In this document: positions 46,308 through 58,435 of the stretch, in pieces
Layout: every line of letters begins with the position of its first letter
Numbering within the stretch: position 1 is the first letter of the stretch
Origin: Homalodisca vitripennis
Taxonomy: Eukaryota; Arthropoda; Insecta; Hemiptera; Cicadellidae
DNA length: 64,000 nt
Assembly: GCF_021130785.1 (NCBI RefSeq)
Contig: NW_025777636.1
Location: forward strand, 1 to 64,000
Direction: 5' to 3'
Program-made: the position numbers and the translations under genes
Notes under the pieces: generated by a model
Told to the model about the DNA's origin: nothing
The model's database searches: none
Seen by the model: only the letters and a program-made list of their open reading frames with translations

Positions 46308-46408
46308 TTAATTTCAATAAACATTGAATCACAAAAAGTACTTGCTCTGCCGGGAGCCGAACCCGGATCTCTCACTTGCCGGGTGAATGTGCAACCATTA
46401 CACCACTT
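46308..46408 (-). repeat. tRNA-derived repeat (SINE-like), copy 2
   Basis: This copy has the same layout as copy 1, about 250 bp downstream. The B box is GGGTTCGGCTCC and the A-box region TGGTGTAATGGTTGCA; the acceptor stem no longer pairs. The shared flanks show a direct duplication of a longer unit. Confidence 0.6.
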
Positions 46409-46635
46409 TCTGTTTTATTTGCAATACTAAAACGTAGAAGTAAACATTGCAAAATTGAGGCTCTACTACCACCTCAGAGATTTGTCATTCTATGTGTTTT
46501 GACTATGCGGTACAAGTAATAGCTTTTGCTTAGGCTCAGCCAGTTATTTGAATTTATATATTTTGTAACTTCCTCATATTTAAGTAAATATAAAATCCAA
46601 TTAAAAGTTCCAAGAAACTTTAAATCGTACCCTAA

Positions 46636-46765
46636 ACATGACGAAATTGAAGCAAAGGATGCAGTAAACTGTTCGGGAGAACTTTCAACCGTAATTGGCA
46701 AAGTTACAAGCTATACGGTTCATTAGATCAAATGATTACACTTCGTAATTTGTCCTCTTTTCTGG
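46636..46765 (+). repeat. Dispersed repeat family 2, copy 2
   Basis: It matches the reverse complement of 29745-29885: AAAGGATGCAGTAAACTGTT, CCGTAATTGGCAAAGTTACA and ACTTCGTAATTTG. The open frame 46474-46701 runs through it antisense and is not considered a gene. Confidence 0.65.
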
Positions 46766-47308
46766 CGCTTTTAACAGCGAAGTATGGGCTTTAGAACAAT
46801 GAAACGAAATATGTTTTCATTTCGTCAACCGCAACTATTCATTATATAGTTCTATGAACAAAAATAAGATCAATATTTCGTATTATTTTTGTTTCAAACT
46901 AAATTAAATTAAATTTATCCGACAGGATCTGAATTGTTTGCAACACAAAGATTAAAATATTTAATGTTTTCATGCATAGTTATTGAAGCAAGATATGTAA
47001 AACGTAGCATACTTATAACTTATATCGTAAGTAATGTAGATGTTTGCATAGAAAATAACAGAATAGTTGTACCATTTTAATTTAGTTTATACATATTGTT
47101 TAAACATTTTTGTGGTTTGGTTGCATATAAACCACTACAATAGGGTTGAATTTTTGTCACAGTTACTTGGAATAATCTTTTATCTAAAAGTGTCAGAATC
47201 CATTAAACATTTAAATTTTCTATGATTTTAAATTTTACTTTAAAGAATTGTCGTTATAAACGACTGTATTTAACAAAAACACTTGCTATAGTGAAATAAG
47301 TTATTGTA
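46766..47308. other. AT-rich intergenic DNA
   Basis: No recognised gene or repeat. Confidence 0.5.
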
Positions 47309-47339
47309 TTAAGGGGAGGCGGTACCCCTATCTTTGTAA

Positions 47340-47655
47340 TGTTAACATAGGTACCATTATCTCAGAAACTAATGGACCAATCAACCTAAATTTTTTTATA
47401 CAACATATATAGGTATTTAAGCAACTACTGAGTTTTTTTTTGGTGCTTGTATCTTAAAAAAATAAATTTTTTTATGATTTTTTTTTCAAACCCATATTGA
47501 AATATCAAACTTGGAATTTAGAATATTTTTTTTAGGTACCTAATTATAATAGGAGGCATCTCAAAAAAACTCAGTAGGTGCCAAAATACCTATATAAATG
47601 TGTGGTAAAAGTTTCAAGTTGATTGTCCAAGTAGTTTCTGAGAAACGTGTACCTT
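47340..47655. repeat. Large subterminal hairpin inside the transposon
   Basis: The left arm (about 47340-47425) contains GGTACCATTATCTCAGAAAC, GACCAATCAACCTAAA and CTACTGAGTTTTTT. The right arm (about 47568-47655) contains the inverse in order: AAAAAACTCAGTAGG, TTTCAAGTTGATTGTCC and AGTTTCTGAGAAACGTGTAC. The arms are about 85 bp with moderate mismatch and flank a loop of about 140 bp. Confidence 0.75.
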
Positions 47656-48087
47656 TGTGTGCAAAAAACTGTAAAAAAGTAAATTTGCGGGAAATCGCAA
47701 AAAACGAATATAATGACCTATTTAGCTATGTTATATAATATTTTTTACCTATATATGATATGTAATTGGTTTTTTATAATTAAATGTGATCTTTATATTA
47801 ATAGAATAGGCTATATATGCTTTTAAATATTTTAGAATTATCTATATTGGAAAATTTGTATATCAAAAGTAACGCGATGCGGGTTAGGCCTATAGTCCAT
47901 AACGGAGTGAAAGATAATACAAAAAAAATTAATTAGGCTATATTATTTTCAAACATTTTTGAGTTTAGAATACATTTATAAGAGAAATAACAGAGAAAAT
48001 TATGAAATAGAAACTTATACCCAGCCACAAATAGAGTAAACAATAACAAAATTATAGAAAAAAACATGCAATTTATTTACCGTAGCA

Positions 48088-49840
48088 TTAGTGCATTCCT
48101 GGATCATATGCAGGCTCCTCTTCAAAATCCTCCTCAATCCTTCTTTTTAAATTCCTGGTTTGTCTCCTTGCTTGTCTTTGAAAGTCACTTATCGCACAAT
48201 TTGCTCGTCGCACTCGCTCGTAGTCAAAACTTTTCATTGCGTCAATTGTCCTCTGCAAGGTTCAATGCCTACTGCTCTAAGCATTTTGCATTTTGCTATG
48301 TTGCCATCATTAAAAGTAGAAATAGCATCATAAGCACCAAACTCAAGTGTGTTCAATGTCACAAAAATCTTTTTTTGGCACTCTAGACCAGATGACATTA
48401 TTGATGCTTTCATTGACATTCTGCGTCTTACCGTGTAAACATTTTCGAAGAAGGTCAGGATTTGCTAAAGCCTGAAAGATTGGTTTCAAGGCTAACATTA
48501 TAGCTGAAGGAATGCTGTTCTTATGAGAATATGGCTCTTTAGTGTGCTTTGCCTTGTTGTATTTACACCATGTATTTTCTCCTGACGGGCAAAGGCCATG
48601 CTGAGGATTGTCGTCCGTCGAAAGTTATGAAAATATATGGCCCAAACCGCTGCCTTCATGTTCTGTAGGTTATCAGTATTTTTTCCTAATAGCATTTCCA
48701 TAATAGGTTTGCAATTGATCAATTATGCCATCTGTTTAGTCTATTCTTTCCACCTAGTTTGCCGCCATCAGAAAGTGTTACGCCTTTTGAGTCTCTTTTT
48801 TAGTTTCCTTAGCCTAGACCCCATTCTCTTTTGAATATGGCCTATACACTCCAGTTTCTGTATTTCCACTTCACCATAAGGTTTACTGTCTGCAATAGTT
48901 TTGAAACTATTTGTATCTCCATCACCTAAATACTCTAAGTACCTAACATTATACTTATTTTACTGATCGGTGAAAAATAGCTAAGGCTCCAGCTGACTCC
49001 ATACCTCCGCTCGAGCCTTGGATAATTTGCCGAACAAATAGCCTCATGTTGTTGTTTGTCCAAACAATTACAAAATTTAGATAACACTTCTATGTCCATA
49101 ACTTTTCCTGTGTCAACACTTGTACAAGTAACAATTCCGTTTAGAGAGCTAAAGCCACGCCGTTGCCAAGTGCCATCAATACCTACTTTTAAGTCGCGTT
49201 CGTTCTTACCTAAGGTTTTATTTTCCTCAACAGCCTCATCCACAGCAGTTTTTTCATGGATTTCATCCATTACCTGTTTAGCCTTGTCTTTTAAAAATTT
49301 ATTATATCGAAACGGTTTTGTTGGAGGTTGCGGAAGATTCATTACGCCACATAATAACATTTTGCCTGCAGCCATACCTTTCCCGATAGACCTCAGTCCA
49401 TACACTAGTCTAATATATTTACATCAAATAGAGTCTTTTTTTTCTAAATTAATATTCCTAGAACTATTAAATTTATGTACATATTTACAATGGCAACAAT
49501 AAATCTCCATCTCAAAAGCCAGGCCAAAAATGTTTGAGCAGCACGCACTTGTAAACCACTTTTCTTGCAATTTTTACAAAGTGATGAACTAAAAAGTTGA
49601 TCTGATAAAATTTGCATGTTAATAATTTCATTGTCATAGTTTTCATCACAATTAAACATCTCATACTTATCTATGTTTATTTTCTTTGAAGAGCTTGACT
49701 GAGATTGTGTTGACATTTCAGGCCTAGGGGTAGACTCCATCTTTTTGACATCTCATTAGGGTTAGGACTCGGCTGGTTTTCTTTTCCTACCACCAACTCC
49801 TTTTACGGGGTTTAGCATAACTACTTTTAACACGAGGCAT
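48088..49840 (-). pseudogene. Transposase of the TTAA-flanked transposon, several frame breaks
   Basis: Pieces in different frames follow one another on the minus strand. There is a basic N terminus (MPRVKSSYAKPRKR at 49840), a CKNCKKSG knuckle near 49565, and the core DLKVGIDGTWQRRGFSSLNG near 49160-49210, whose Asp is a likely catalytic residue. Then come the GLCPSGENTWCKY-type segment near 48570, a CLHGKTQNVNES-type segment near 48430, and LEFGAYDAISTFNDG near 48320. An arginine-rich, acidic C-terminal tail ends at the TAA at 48088-48090. The whole would be about 580 codons, a normal size for this family. Frame changes near 49780, 49440, 48930, 48700, 48490, 48410 and 48230 make it non-functional as assembled. 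Family assignment rests on recognising the core motifs. Confidence 0.75.
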
Positions 49841-50273
49841 ATTTATACATAAACAATCTTGTTAGCAATAATAAATATAAATTACTAACTAACACTCACT
49901 ATATCACTTCACAAAGCACCAAAACACTAAGCAAAACAATAAACAAACAGTATAAAGTCAGAAGCAGAACTCAAAGCTGATGAAATAGAAGTTAGTTCAG
50001 GCCTGCCAAACACAACAAAAGCAAATTATAGCACACAAAAATAAAAGGTCATATGTATAATTAGTACATGTGTGAATAAACGCAAGCGCTGTCACAAATT
50101 TCTTCCTGAAACATGATGTAAGCATATTTTAAAACTTTTTTTCTGTAGGTTTACAATTTTCAAATATACATGTATTATATATCATTGTGTGCAGAAAAAG
50201 CCGCTTAACATTTTAAAAAAAATAAAAAAAAAATGTGAAAAAAATATTTTTCTGGGGTACCGCCTCCCCTTAA

Positions 50274-52540
50274 GTAAACAAGTATATTTTATATTTATAG
50301 GATACCAAAACGTAGGATTAACATAGAATTTCATCGTTTTATCTCGTTGGGTGTCTATATTTCTTTATTTTTCATTATACATGTGCCAAAAAAAACTAGT
50401 GGTGCTGACAATGAATTTCTTTATTACAGGAAAACCCTCTATAAATTTTAGGGAAAGATAGGGTGTAATTCTATGCAGTGTAATTGTAATGTAATTCTCA
50501 AACCATAAAGTATAGTGTTTCTGTTGTTTTATTAAGTTAGAAAATATATGTAATTATATTATGATGTTACATATTATAATCTGCGTAATATATAACTGTA
50601 AATTTGATCAATTACGGTTTTGCATTAGGCAGACTTCGTAAATTACGCATGTTGTGCAAGTAAACATCAGAAATTCTCTGAAACGTTTGAAAAAGTTATA
50701 ACCAACAAACCGAGTGGAAAATTTTACTTTTGGGCTCTTTTGCTTTGACTGATGTTTTAGTTAGAAACATTATTTCGCATGAATGTTAAATAACTTCCGT
50801 TGTATTTTTGGTATTGTAAATGTTCCTTCATTATATTTACTCTGGAAATTTAATAAATATTATGATACTATTCTTCCACTCTGAAACTTTGAACATGATA
50901 TTTTGCACTGTAACTATGTCTACAGAAATAAAAACATATATGTACAATTGTTTGGTACTAACTTTGTGGTAAAATGCAAAAATACCGATGGAAAACACAA
51001 ATTTTTACAATAAAAAATATAAATGTAGTATACATTTATTATAAGCACTATATATACGTACTATTACCAATACTGTAAGTAGATTAGGAGAATGAACATG
51101 AACTACTTAGTATGGTATTGTGTATGAAGTAAAGTAACTGATGTTGCTAAGAGTTACATTCTAACATCCTTTTATATTTAAATTGAATTGATTTCATTTA
51201 AAGATGCCCTAAGTACCTTTTAAATAATTTGTATATTTTTAATCACCTCAGCTACAGAAGAGTTCGAAATTTTGCGTGAACACGTATGTTTGGAATGCTT
51301 ATAACAGTTAGATAATAATTAGGATGATTCAATTTTTATTTAGCCTTGGGTATTTTCTGGTACAGTACTTATGATTTTATTTTGTTGCTCTATATTTTAG
51401 CAATATTGACATTAGAGATTGCAATAAAAAAAACTTATGATCCTGCCTGGTGGACCAATCAGTGGTATATTAAAAAAGAGGGTATTCCGGTCTAGACGGA
51501 TCAAACAATATCGTATGAATGCAAAGGAATGAAGTAAATTAATCAATTATTTGATAATAATTATTTTTAGAAACTTTCGGAGGACCAGTGGGTGATAATT
51601 GTCACTTCCAGCAGTTGTAATGGAGATAATTTAAGGATAACAATGTAGTAAAGAAGTCACTCACCAAGAGAAGTTTTCTTTTTCCAAGTAGTACCACAAG
51701 AAGATCCTCTGGACCAGGCTCATGAGTATAAAGGTAGGCGAGACCAGAGACAGTTCTAGGGGAGCGCTCCAGAGGTCTCCACTAAGCTCGCGAAGGTTCA
51801 TATCCTTTAACAAACACAATTGGACACATAGGTAAACACATAGGGAAACAGTTGTAACAAAATAAGCAAAAACACGAAAAATTGTGAATTGGATAGAATG
51901 AGACAGGATAGTAAGCAAGTTATTGAATGTACTGAAAACATTCAGGTATACTGAGAGAAGAGGTTTCCTGTGTCGGAGAGAAACTTTGACTTGCCGGTAC
52001 AAGAATACAGCATTGCACCCAGCTGATAAGCCATCGCGGTCACACGGTGGTTTGGACGAGATAAATTTATAATTCGTATACGGGACAACAGCTGATCACT
52101 GTCACAGGCTTATTGATTATGTAAATTAAAATATTATTATATGCAGTTTAAACTAAACAAGCTAGATGGCAAATGAGAGAACTATACATTGATAATGAAA
52201 AAAGACATAACTATTTGAGATTTTTGAATCGTAACTTTCAATACAACAGTTTAGTACATTTAAGATGTTGGTTTATTTTCGGCATGTGTTTGATGCTATG
52301 TACTTCTTGAAGAAACCTTTGCTTCCTTAGAGGCTAATGGATTCTATTATAGACTATAAGCAGTATAATAATACAAGCGAAAATTGTTTTTAAAATAATG
52401 ATTGTGAGTTTATAAACAGCAACGAGCAGCCAGTCAGTCAAGACGGAACCAGAAGAACGCCATAACTCGAGTGTTGTGAAGCAACGTATAATAGCACTGA
52501 TATCAGTTGTTGGAAAATGTATCCGTCCGTTGTAAGAGTT
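50274..52540. other. AT-rich intergenic DNA
   Basis: No recognised coding region. The frame 51661-52002 has hydrophobic stretches but no family features or start context that I trust. Confidence 0.5.
52425..52513 (+). repeat. Dispersed repeat family 1, copy 2
   Basis: It starts AGCCAGTCAGTCAAGACGGA and ends CTGATATCAGTTGTTGG. It is an inverted match to 27460-27548, about 25 kb away. Confidence 0.65.
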
Positions 52541-52542
52541 TT

Positions 52543-53560
52543 ATTTATTTATTTATTTATCAACGGTTTCACCATTTTTACATTAAAGTACTTATTTGCT
52601 ATATGTTAACATTTCAAGACAGCTTAAATATCTTACAAAAATTACATAAAACAATGCAACAGTAATAGTTAGATGACAATGAGTAGCACTTATTCAGTGA
52701 GTAAAACTATCATAGCAACAGGTGACCAAACAGCAATATAGGATACTTAGAGTCTGCAATAATAATCATATACAACTGGAAAACAACAATGAGAACAACA
52801 ATAATTATAATAACAACAATAACAAAGCTAACGGATAACAAGATGACAGTTTAACCGTAACAATGAGATAATGCAACAATAATTTGTGAGGACATCTATA
52901 TTATATACAACCGAAAGAGAACAATCATATACAACTAGAAGACAACAATGAGAACAATAATAATAATAATAATAATAACAACAATAAAAAAGCTAACAGA
53001 TAACAAGATGACAATGACGTAAATTTCAAACTTAGTCTATGCTTCCAAGTAATTAGTAATAAAGAGTAGTAAAGAGAGTAATAAAGAGTATAGAAACATG
53101 TCTGTATAAAATATTGCAAACTTAACAAAGCAACCATAACAAAGATTTTATAAGTAATAATTAACAAGAAAAATAACAAAAATAAATAATTACAGTGAAT
53201 TGAAAACATAAAGCTATGGGGATATAGGATAATAAATTTCTGGTAAGAAAGAGGATTTGGCATTTGGGAATGTAAAGGTAAAGCATGCGTTGATGTAGTG
53301 GTTCTTTATAGTTATTTTCATCATCTCCCCTCCTGTGCACAATGCAAGTTATACTTCCTTCGCAGTGACTGAGCACTTTCAGCAAAGAGATCAACATATG
53401 TTGCCTCACTTTCCAGTTTTAGGAGTCTAGCCATTCCATGGTTTGCAGAGTAGTTCGTGGGCTTGTATCTCCTTAGAAAAATTGACCTCGATCTTGTTCC
53501 TCTTGGTGTATAAAAGTCAATGTCTGATAGCAATGAGGGACAATCCAGGATGCCATTTAC
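52543..53560 (-). mobile_element. 3' end of a LINE with AAAT tail, minus strand
   Basis: The frame 53533-53321 (DFYTPRGTRSRSIFLRRY, TNYSANHGMARLLKL and DLFAESAQSLRRKY) has the layout of the C-terminal tail of Jockey-superfamily polyproteins. Downstream on the minus strand an AT-rich 3' region, including AAT and AAC microsatellite (52955-52990), runs to a GATAAATAAATAAATAAA tail at 52543-52560. The 5' part is absent. Confidence 0.55.
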
Positions 53561-53659
53561 CAGTTTTTACAAGAAGAAAAGATCAATGTACTTCCTTCTT
53601 TCGTGCAGAGGCTGCAAACGTTGGCAAGCAGACGCTGTTTATGCACGTACATTGTTAAA

Positions 53660-56330
53660 AGAATAAATGATTAGTGTTTATTAATAATATGGTAAATGTA
53701 ATCAATTTATAAAAGTAAAGTTTCTGTAAAATAGACAAAATAAATAAATAAGCAATCCTTGTGTGGGAAATGTTAGCTTTCTTAGTTACTTGAGTAAGGG
53801 TATCACTTATATTACTCGCGTCTTCTACAACTTTTAAATTTGAAAAAGTTAGCCAGCATTGCCTTTACGGTTAGGTATTAATACAGAATAATAACAAATA
53901 CTGTCGTACTAGCTGAAATAGATATACGCTTCCAATTTACGTTTATGTTTTTGTTATTGTTACAATTAGGTACATATATCACTGAAGGGCACACAACGTG
54001 AGACAGTAATCTTACATTTACACTAGAAATGTTTTAACACAATTAAGATTCCTCCTACCTCTGTAGGAGGCAACATAATATTAGGTATGTTACTTTCTAC
54101 ATACCTAATAAAGAAAACGATTGTGTCAACTACCCTTTAAAGGACCCACCATATATATCTCAAATGCTGCTTAAGCCATTTGATGGTAAACTGTTTCTTA
54201 CACTTTATCAAGATTGAAATATTAAAAAATTGCAATTTTGTATATAATAAGTATATAGCTAAAATGAAAGCACGTCTAATATCAATGTGTTTTCGAGTAA
54301 AAGTGTGCTATTCATTACATGCTTTTTAAATTTCAAGTACTTTTGCTAGGGAAACTAAAATAAATGACGTAATGGCAGCTCCGTCCCAATAATTTGGATT
54401 TTTGCCATACCATATAAAATTAGGTTATTTAATGAGCAGACTATCATAATAGAATATATTAATGCCTATATATAAAAATATAATAACATTACTGAATTGA
54501 GTAATTTTAGTTACATCAATGATCTAATCTTTTGTAAATAAATAAATACAGTTTAATATGTTGGTTAAAGTAGGACACATCACAGAGAGTATCCAACTGA
54601 ATGTGAGATGGATTAATTACCAGCACCCTGCATTTGACCAAAGCTAACCGTGATTAACCCTAGAGCTGCAAACCGATAACCATTCATGAAAGTGTCACAC
54701 TCGTACATTCATGAAGTGATAACTTCAGTCATAATGTAAAACCTTGTATTAAAAACAGTAAATTTTTACGTCAAAACTACAATGGGCATATACTAGCGTA
54801 GTAAGATTGTATATTTTCTGAAAGTAAACATATAGTTTAATTTATACTATGTATTTTACTTATTGGAACATTTACATAAATTTAAATGCTTCCTTATAAT
54901 AATATACCAACATAACATGGAGTTTGACTACAATTATTTAAAATTGTTAAAATTGTGAATACCTAAATTGTTTTGTACACTGACGCAAAATATATAGAAA
55001 TCGATATTTTAAAATCTTATTGTAACTCGCAATTTATAACGATAATGACGGATTCTTATTAAGTAATATTGGCCTATTAATGAATTCTGGGATTAAATAC
55101 TAAAACGTATAATAGACTTATCTACTTATGAGAACACACCCTATCCCAACTGATCACCAAGCTTTTCGTATTTCGTAGTATATTTATTATAGATAAAAAT
55201 TCGTTGAATGAAATAAAAGAATTACTTTTTTCAATTTTATGTTTCATGACTTTCTGGATTCTGAATTATGTTTGCATTCGTGAGTTTTGAAATCTAGACA
55301 CTAGTGTCTGTGGGATTTTGAACACGTTATCATCCAAAAAGTTTGGTCTTCATTGCCCCTTTAAAATCTACCATACTCAACCGTTTGGAAATTATTGATA
55401 ACTATAAATCTCAGAATATTATGACTTTAAAATCGACACAATTGATTAGCTCTAATAAGGCTGATTGTGGGGATTTTAAATGTATTTAACATTTCTTTTA
55501 TTGTAGGAATTTAAGATTGTTATAACTCATTGACTCCAAGAAACGCGATAAATCTGGCTTTCAAACCCTAAAAATTGAATTGCAGTTTAGATTTTACTCT
55601 ATAAAATTGTCACAAAAAAGGAGTTACAGCTTTTATAGACCTTCAATATTCTGGGTGTATCCACTCTATAGAATATTCAAGAAAGAGTGGTTTTGGAATA
55701 TAGAAGATATCAGATACACACACAAAACTAGTCTTCGGTTATCTTCGGAAGCTACAGCATGTTGAATACTTTGATGCTCAGGCCTTTCAAAATATTTCAT
55801 CATAATAGATTATGCCTGAGAGTGCTACGAGTTGGTAGGTGTTTTAGTTTAATAAATCTGCTCTTTAAATTTACCCCCTTTTATTGTACAGGCTTTTTCC
55901 ACATGATTTTTCCTTAAACTTAAGTATTATATCTCCTAGGAATTCCCTATTGTTCAAAGTCTAACAAATTTAAGGGGTCTGTGACTTTTTTTTTTACTTT
56001 AAGCCTTGTATTTGTTTAATATGAGCAAAATTCTAGTAGAAAATAATCAACTTTTTTTAATTAAGCCGATCAATAAATCGTTAGAGATATAAGCAAGGCA
56101 ACCTACTAATTAACAGAGAGATGTCACCTATACGAGTCATGATGAGGAAACGTATTCTATGACGTTACAAGATTTCTGTATGCATATTCTTCTAAATTTG
56201 TTTATACCAATAGTCTTCACATATATTATTCTGAGCAGCTATGTAATCAAAATTTTTGCCTTGAAACAAAATTGCCTTTGCTCAATGTCAATGAAATAAA
56301 TTCCCGGAGACATCTTAAATTCTGAAGGAA
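53660..56330. other. AT-rich intergenic DNA
   Basis: No recognised gene. It holds dispersed repeat family 4 copy 2 (54580-54700). Confidence 0.5.
54580..54700 (+). repeat. Dispersed repeat family 4, copy 2
   Basis: AATGTGAGATGGATTAATTA, AGCACCCTGCATTTGACCAA, GTGATTAACC and CGATAACCATTCA match 31030-31115 in order. Confidence 0.65.
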
Positions 56331-56339
56331 ACATGATTT

Positions 56340-57940
56340 TCCGGATATTTCCTATCGTTTAGTGAAATAAAAAATCAGTAACAATACGTTTCGAGATCTG
56401 CAATCAGATCTCTTCTTCAGGGAAATAACTAAAGTAACAAATAATAAATTACAAACTAGGCTAAAATAAAATAATCATATCAGACCGTTGTGACACGCCT
56501 GTCGGGAATGACAACTACCATGTTGTGTGCCAACTTCACTAACTCTAAAATACACACTTAATACAAAACTAAACACAACACTAATTATTAAAAATAAACT
56601 ACAGTATACAGTTACTACTGCATTCTTAAAATAACTACCTACGACTGACCAAACGCTAACAGCAAATGGAAATCATCACGGCAGAAATAAGATGGTGACA
56701 CTGAAAAGGAAGGGAGACAGGAATGGGTCATTTTGTTTTTTTTTATTATTGGTTCATCCTAGATAAACTTCCTAAAACCATACCGTTATCCCCATTGGTT
56801 TATTACAAATACCTAATCGGTTTGATACTTTTGGTTTTCTTTTTAGTTCTTTTTTTAGAATTGTCAACAAAAGCGGCCTAATCTCGACTAATGGTTGACT
56901 GATTGGTTGGTCTGCTAATTTAATGTATGTTGCCTCTATTATGTCTTTAAACAAATTTGGTTAGCGATGTCTTACGTTGCCTTCATCCCAATTCATATGA
57001 TGGTATTCTGACCAAGAATGGTGTTCGGTTTTTGACTTTACTGTGAGACACTTTCTCGTGTTTTCTTTGTGCTGTTTTACCCTTACGGTAAATTGTATTT
57101 TTGTCTCGCCTTTATATTCCCTATTTTAACTTTATCTTATACTGTAAACACAGTTTTATTGGAATCCTGTGTGTCATGTTTTGGTTTTGTTTTTATGAGA
57201 GTTTGTCTAGTAATATTATATGTTTCGAACGCGGATTCTAATGTAATGTACCTTCTACATACTGTTCTAATTTCTTCCGATAATCCCGGCACATAAGGAA
57301 TTGAAATAAACGCAAATTTATCACTATTTTGTTTTACTGACTCAGGCACAATTCTTCTGGTTCGTTTGCACTTATTTAATACTGATTGAGGGTATCCATT
57401 ACGTCTAGGATCCGATTCTTCTGTCTTAAATTCCTCTTTTTATCCATCATTGTCTAAGCATAAGCTCTTTCGTCTATCAAATAACGAGTAGGCCACTCCT
57501 ACTTTGACAGATATTTGGTGGTTTGATTGATAATTTTTTATATTTTCCTGCGTGGGTTTTCTTAAGAAAAACAGTTGTCTTAAGGACATCCCTATCTCTT
57601 AATACACAAACATTCAAAATGGGTATCGATTTAGACTTTGTACCGAATGCCGATAACACATGGGGGTGGTGACTTCTGAGGTCGTAGTAATAAATACTCG
57701 AATTGCAAAGTTTACTCATAAGTTCAATTTAATTTACCAAAATTTACAAGCACCACTTTTAGATGGTAAAAGAAATATCTGCCTTGCCACGTTGCTGCCA
57801 ATTAGAATACAAGAACTAAAAATGTATATCTTATAGGTGGGCCTAAATATCCAATGTTCAATGGAATCATGTCTACGATGTTTTACTTTGTAAAACATTA
57901 AGATTTCACTTCCCTTCGCAACATGTAGACTCACAACCGG
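56340..57940 (-). mobile_element. Penelope-like retroelement remnant (RT palm end, linker, GIY-YIG tail)
   Basis: On the minus strand, 57934-57734 carries YKVKHRRHDSIEHWIF-type sequence. 57719-57477 carries IPILNVCVLRDRDVLKTTVF followed by HAGKY, a Penelope reverse-transcriptase signature. 57349-57137 carries FISIPYVPGLSEEIRTVCRR and KTKPKHD, the linker before the endonuclease. 56954-56772 carries EATYIKLADQPISQP, the end of the GIY-YIG half. The GIY-YIG core between them is not open. A terminal segment with a strong hairpin lies at 56385-56421. The element is inactive and 5'-truncated. Confidence 0.8.
56385..56421 (-). other. Hairpin with hammerhead-like core in the Penelope remnant
   Basis: On the minus strand CTGAAGAA is followed by a perfect 8-bp stem, GAGATCTG...CAGATCTC, with an ATTG loop, then GAAACG. 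The order CUGANGA, stem, GAAA is that of a hammerhead ribozyme core, here with one extra A before the stem. Penelope-like elements are known to carry hammerhead motifs. Confidence 0.4.
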
Positions 57941-57954
57941 GGTGTCGGCGTCTT

Positions 57955-58435
57955 AAGGGCTGTGAGATTTATATGTCAGGTGGGGAATAGAACTCACTGT
58001 AAACCATATTTTGGAAAGCTTAAGATTTTAACAGTTTACTCTATTTTTATATTGGAATGTTTGTTGTATGTAAAAACTCATTTAAATTCTGTGTCAAATA
58101 ATAGTTCTGTACATGGTTATTTCACAAGAAACTGTAATATGCTTAGATTAGATCAGTACAACTATCATTCCACTAAATCAAACTTTTTAGAAATAGGCAA
58201 AAACTGTATAATTTGTTACCAAACCATATCAAACAAATTAGCTTAAGACCTTTTAAATTGAAAATTAAATGTTTGTTGTTGTATTTCTGATGTTACAATA
58301 TTGAAGAGTTTGTTAGTTTGATAAGTCAGGTAGATAGACTTAGTAATTAGTCAAATAATCACTAAGCCTAAGCATGACGTTGTGTCGCATTTGTGGAAAT
58401 GTTTACCACAATAAATTTTCTGATTTTGATTCTTG
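57955..58435 (+). mobile_element. 3' end of a LINE, plus strand
   Basis: The frame 57962-58246 reads as a LINE C-terminal tail: HCKPYFGKLKILTVYSIFIL, then ECLLYVKTH, a GYFTRN box and ICYQTISNKL. It is followed by a 3' UTR that ends near an ACAATAAATTTTCTGATTTTG tail at 58410-58431. It starts directly next to the Penelope remnant. Confidence 0.65.

Larger units (their letters stand above)
47309..50273 (-). mobile_element. 2.96-kb DNA transposon with TTAA target duplication (Kolobok-like)
   Basis: The ends 47313-47328 and 50254-50269 are inverted copies of GGGGAGGCGGTACCCC, each bordered by TTAA (47309-47312 and 50270-50273). TTAA flanks are typical of Kolobok and piggyBac superfamilies. The transposase (48088-49840, minus) looks like the Mutator-type transposase domain family common in insects and cnidarians, not like piggyBac. 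Intact ends but a broken transposase suggest a non-autonomous, fairly young copy. Confidence 0.88.

Noticed and set aside
52925..53263. Hydrophobic leucine-rich 112-codon frame as a membrane protein
   Set aside because: It lies over AAT/AAC microsatellite in a LINE 3' region; the leucine run is translated simple repeat.
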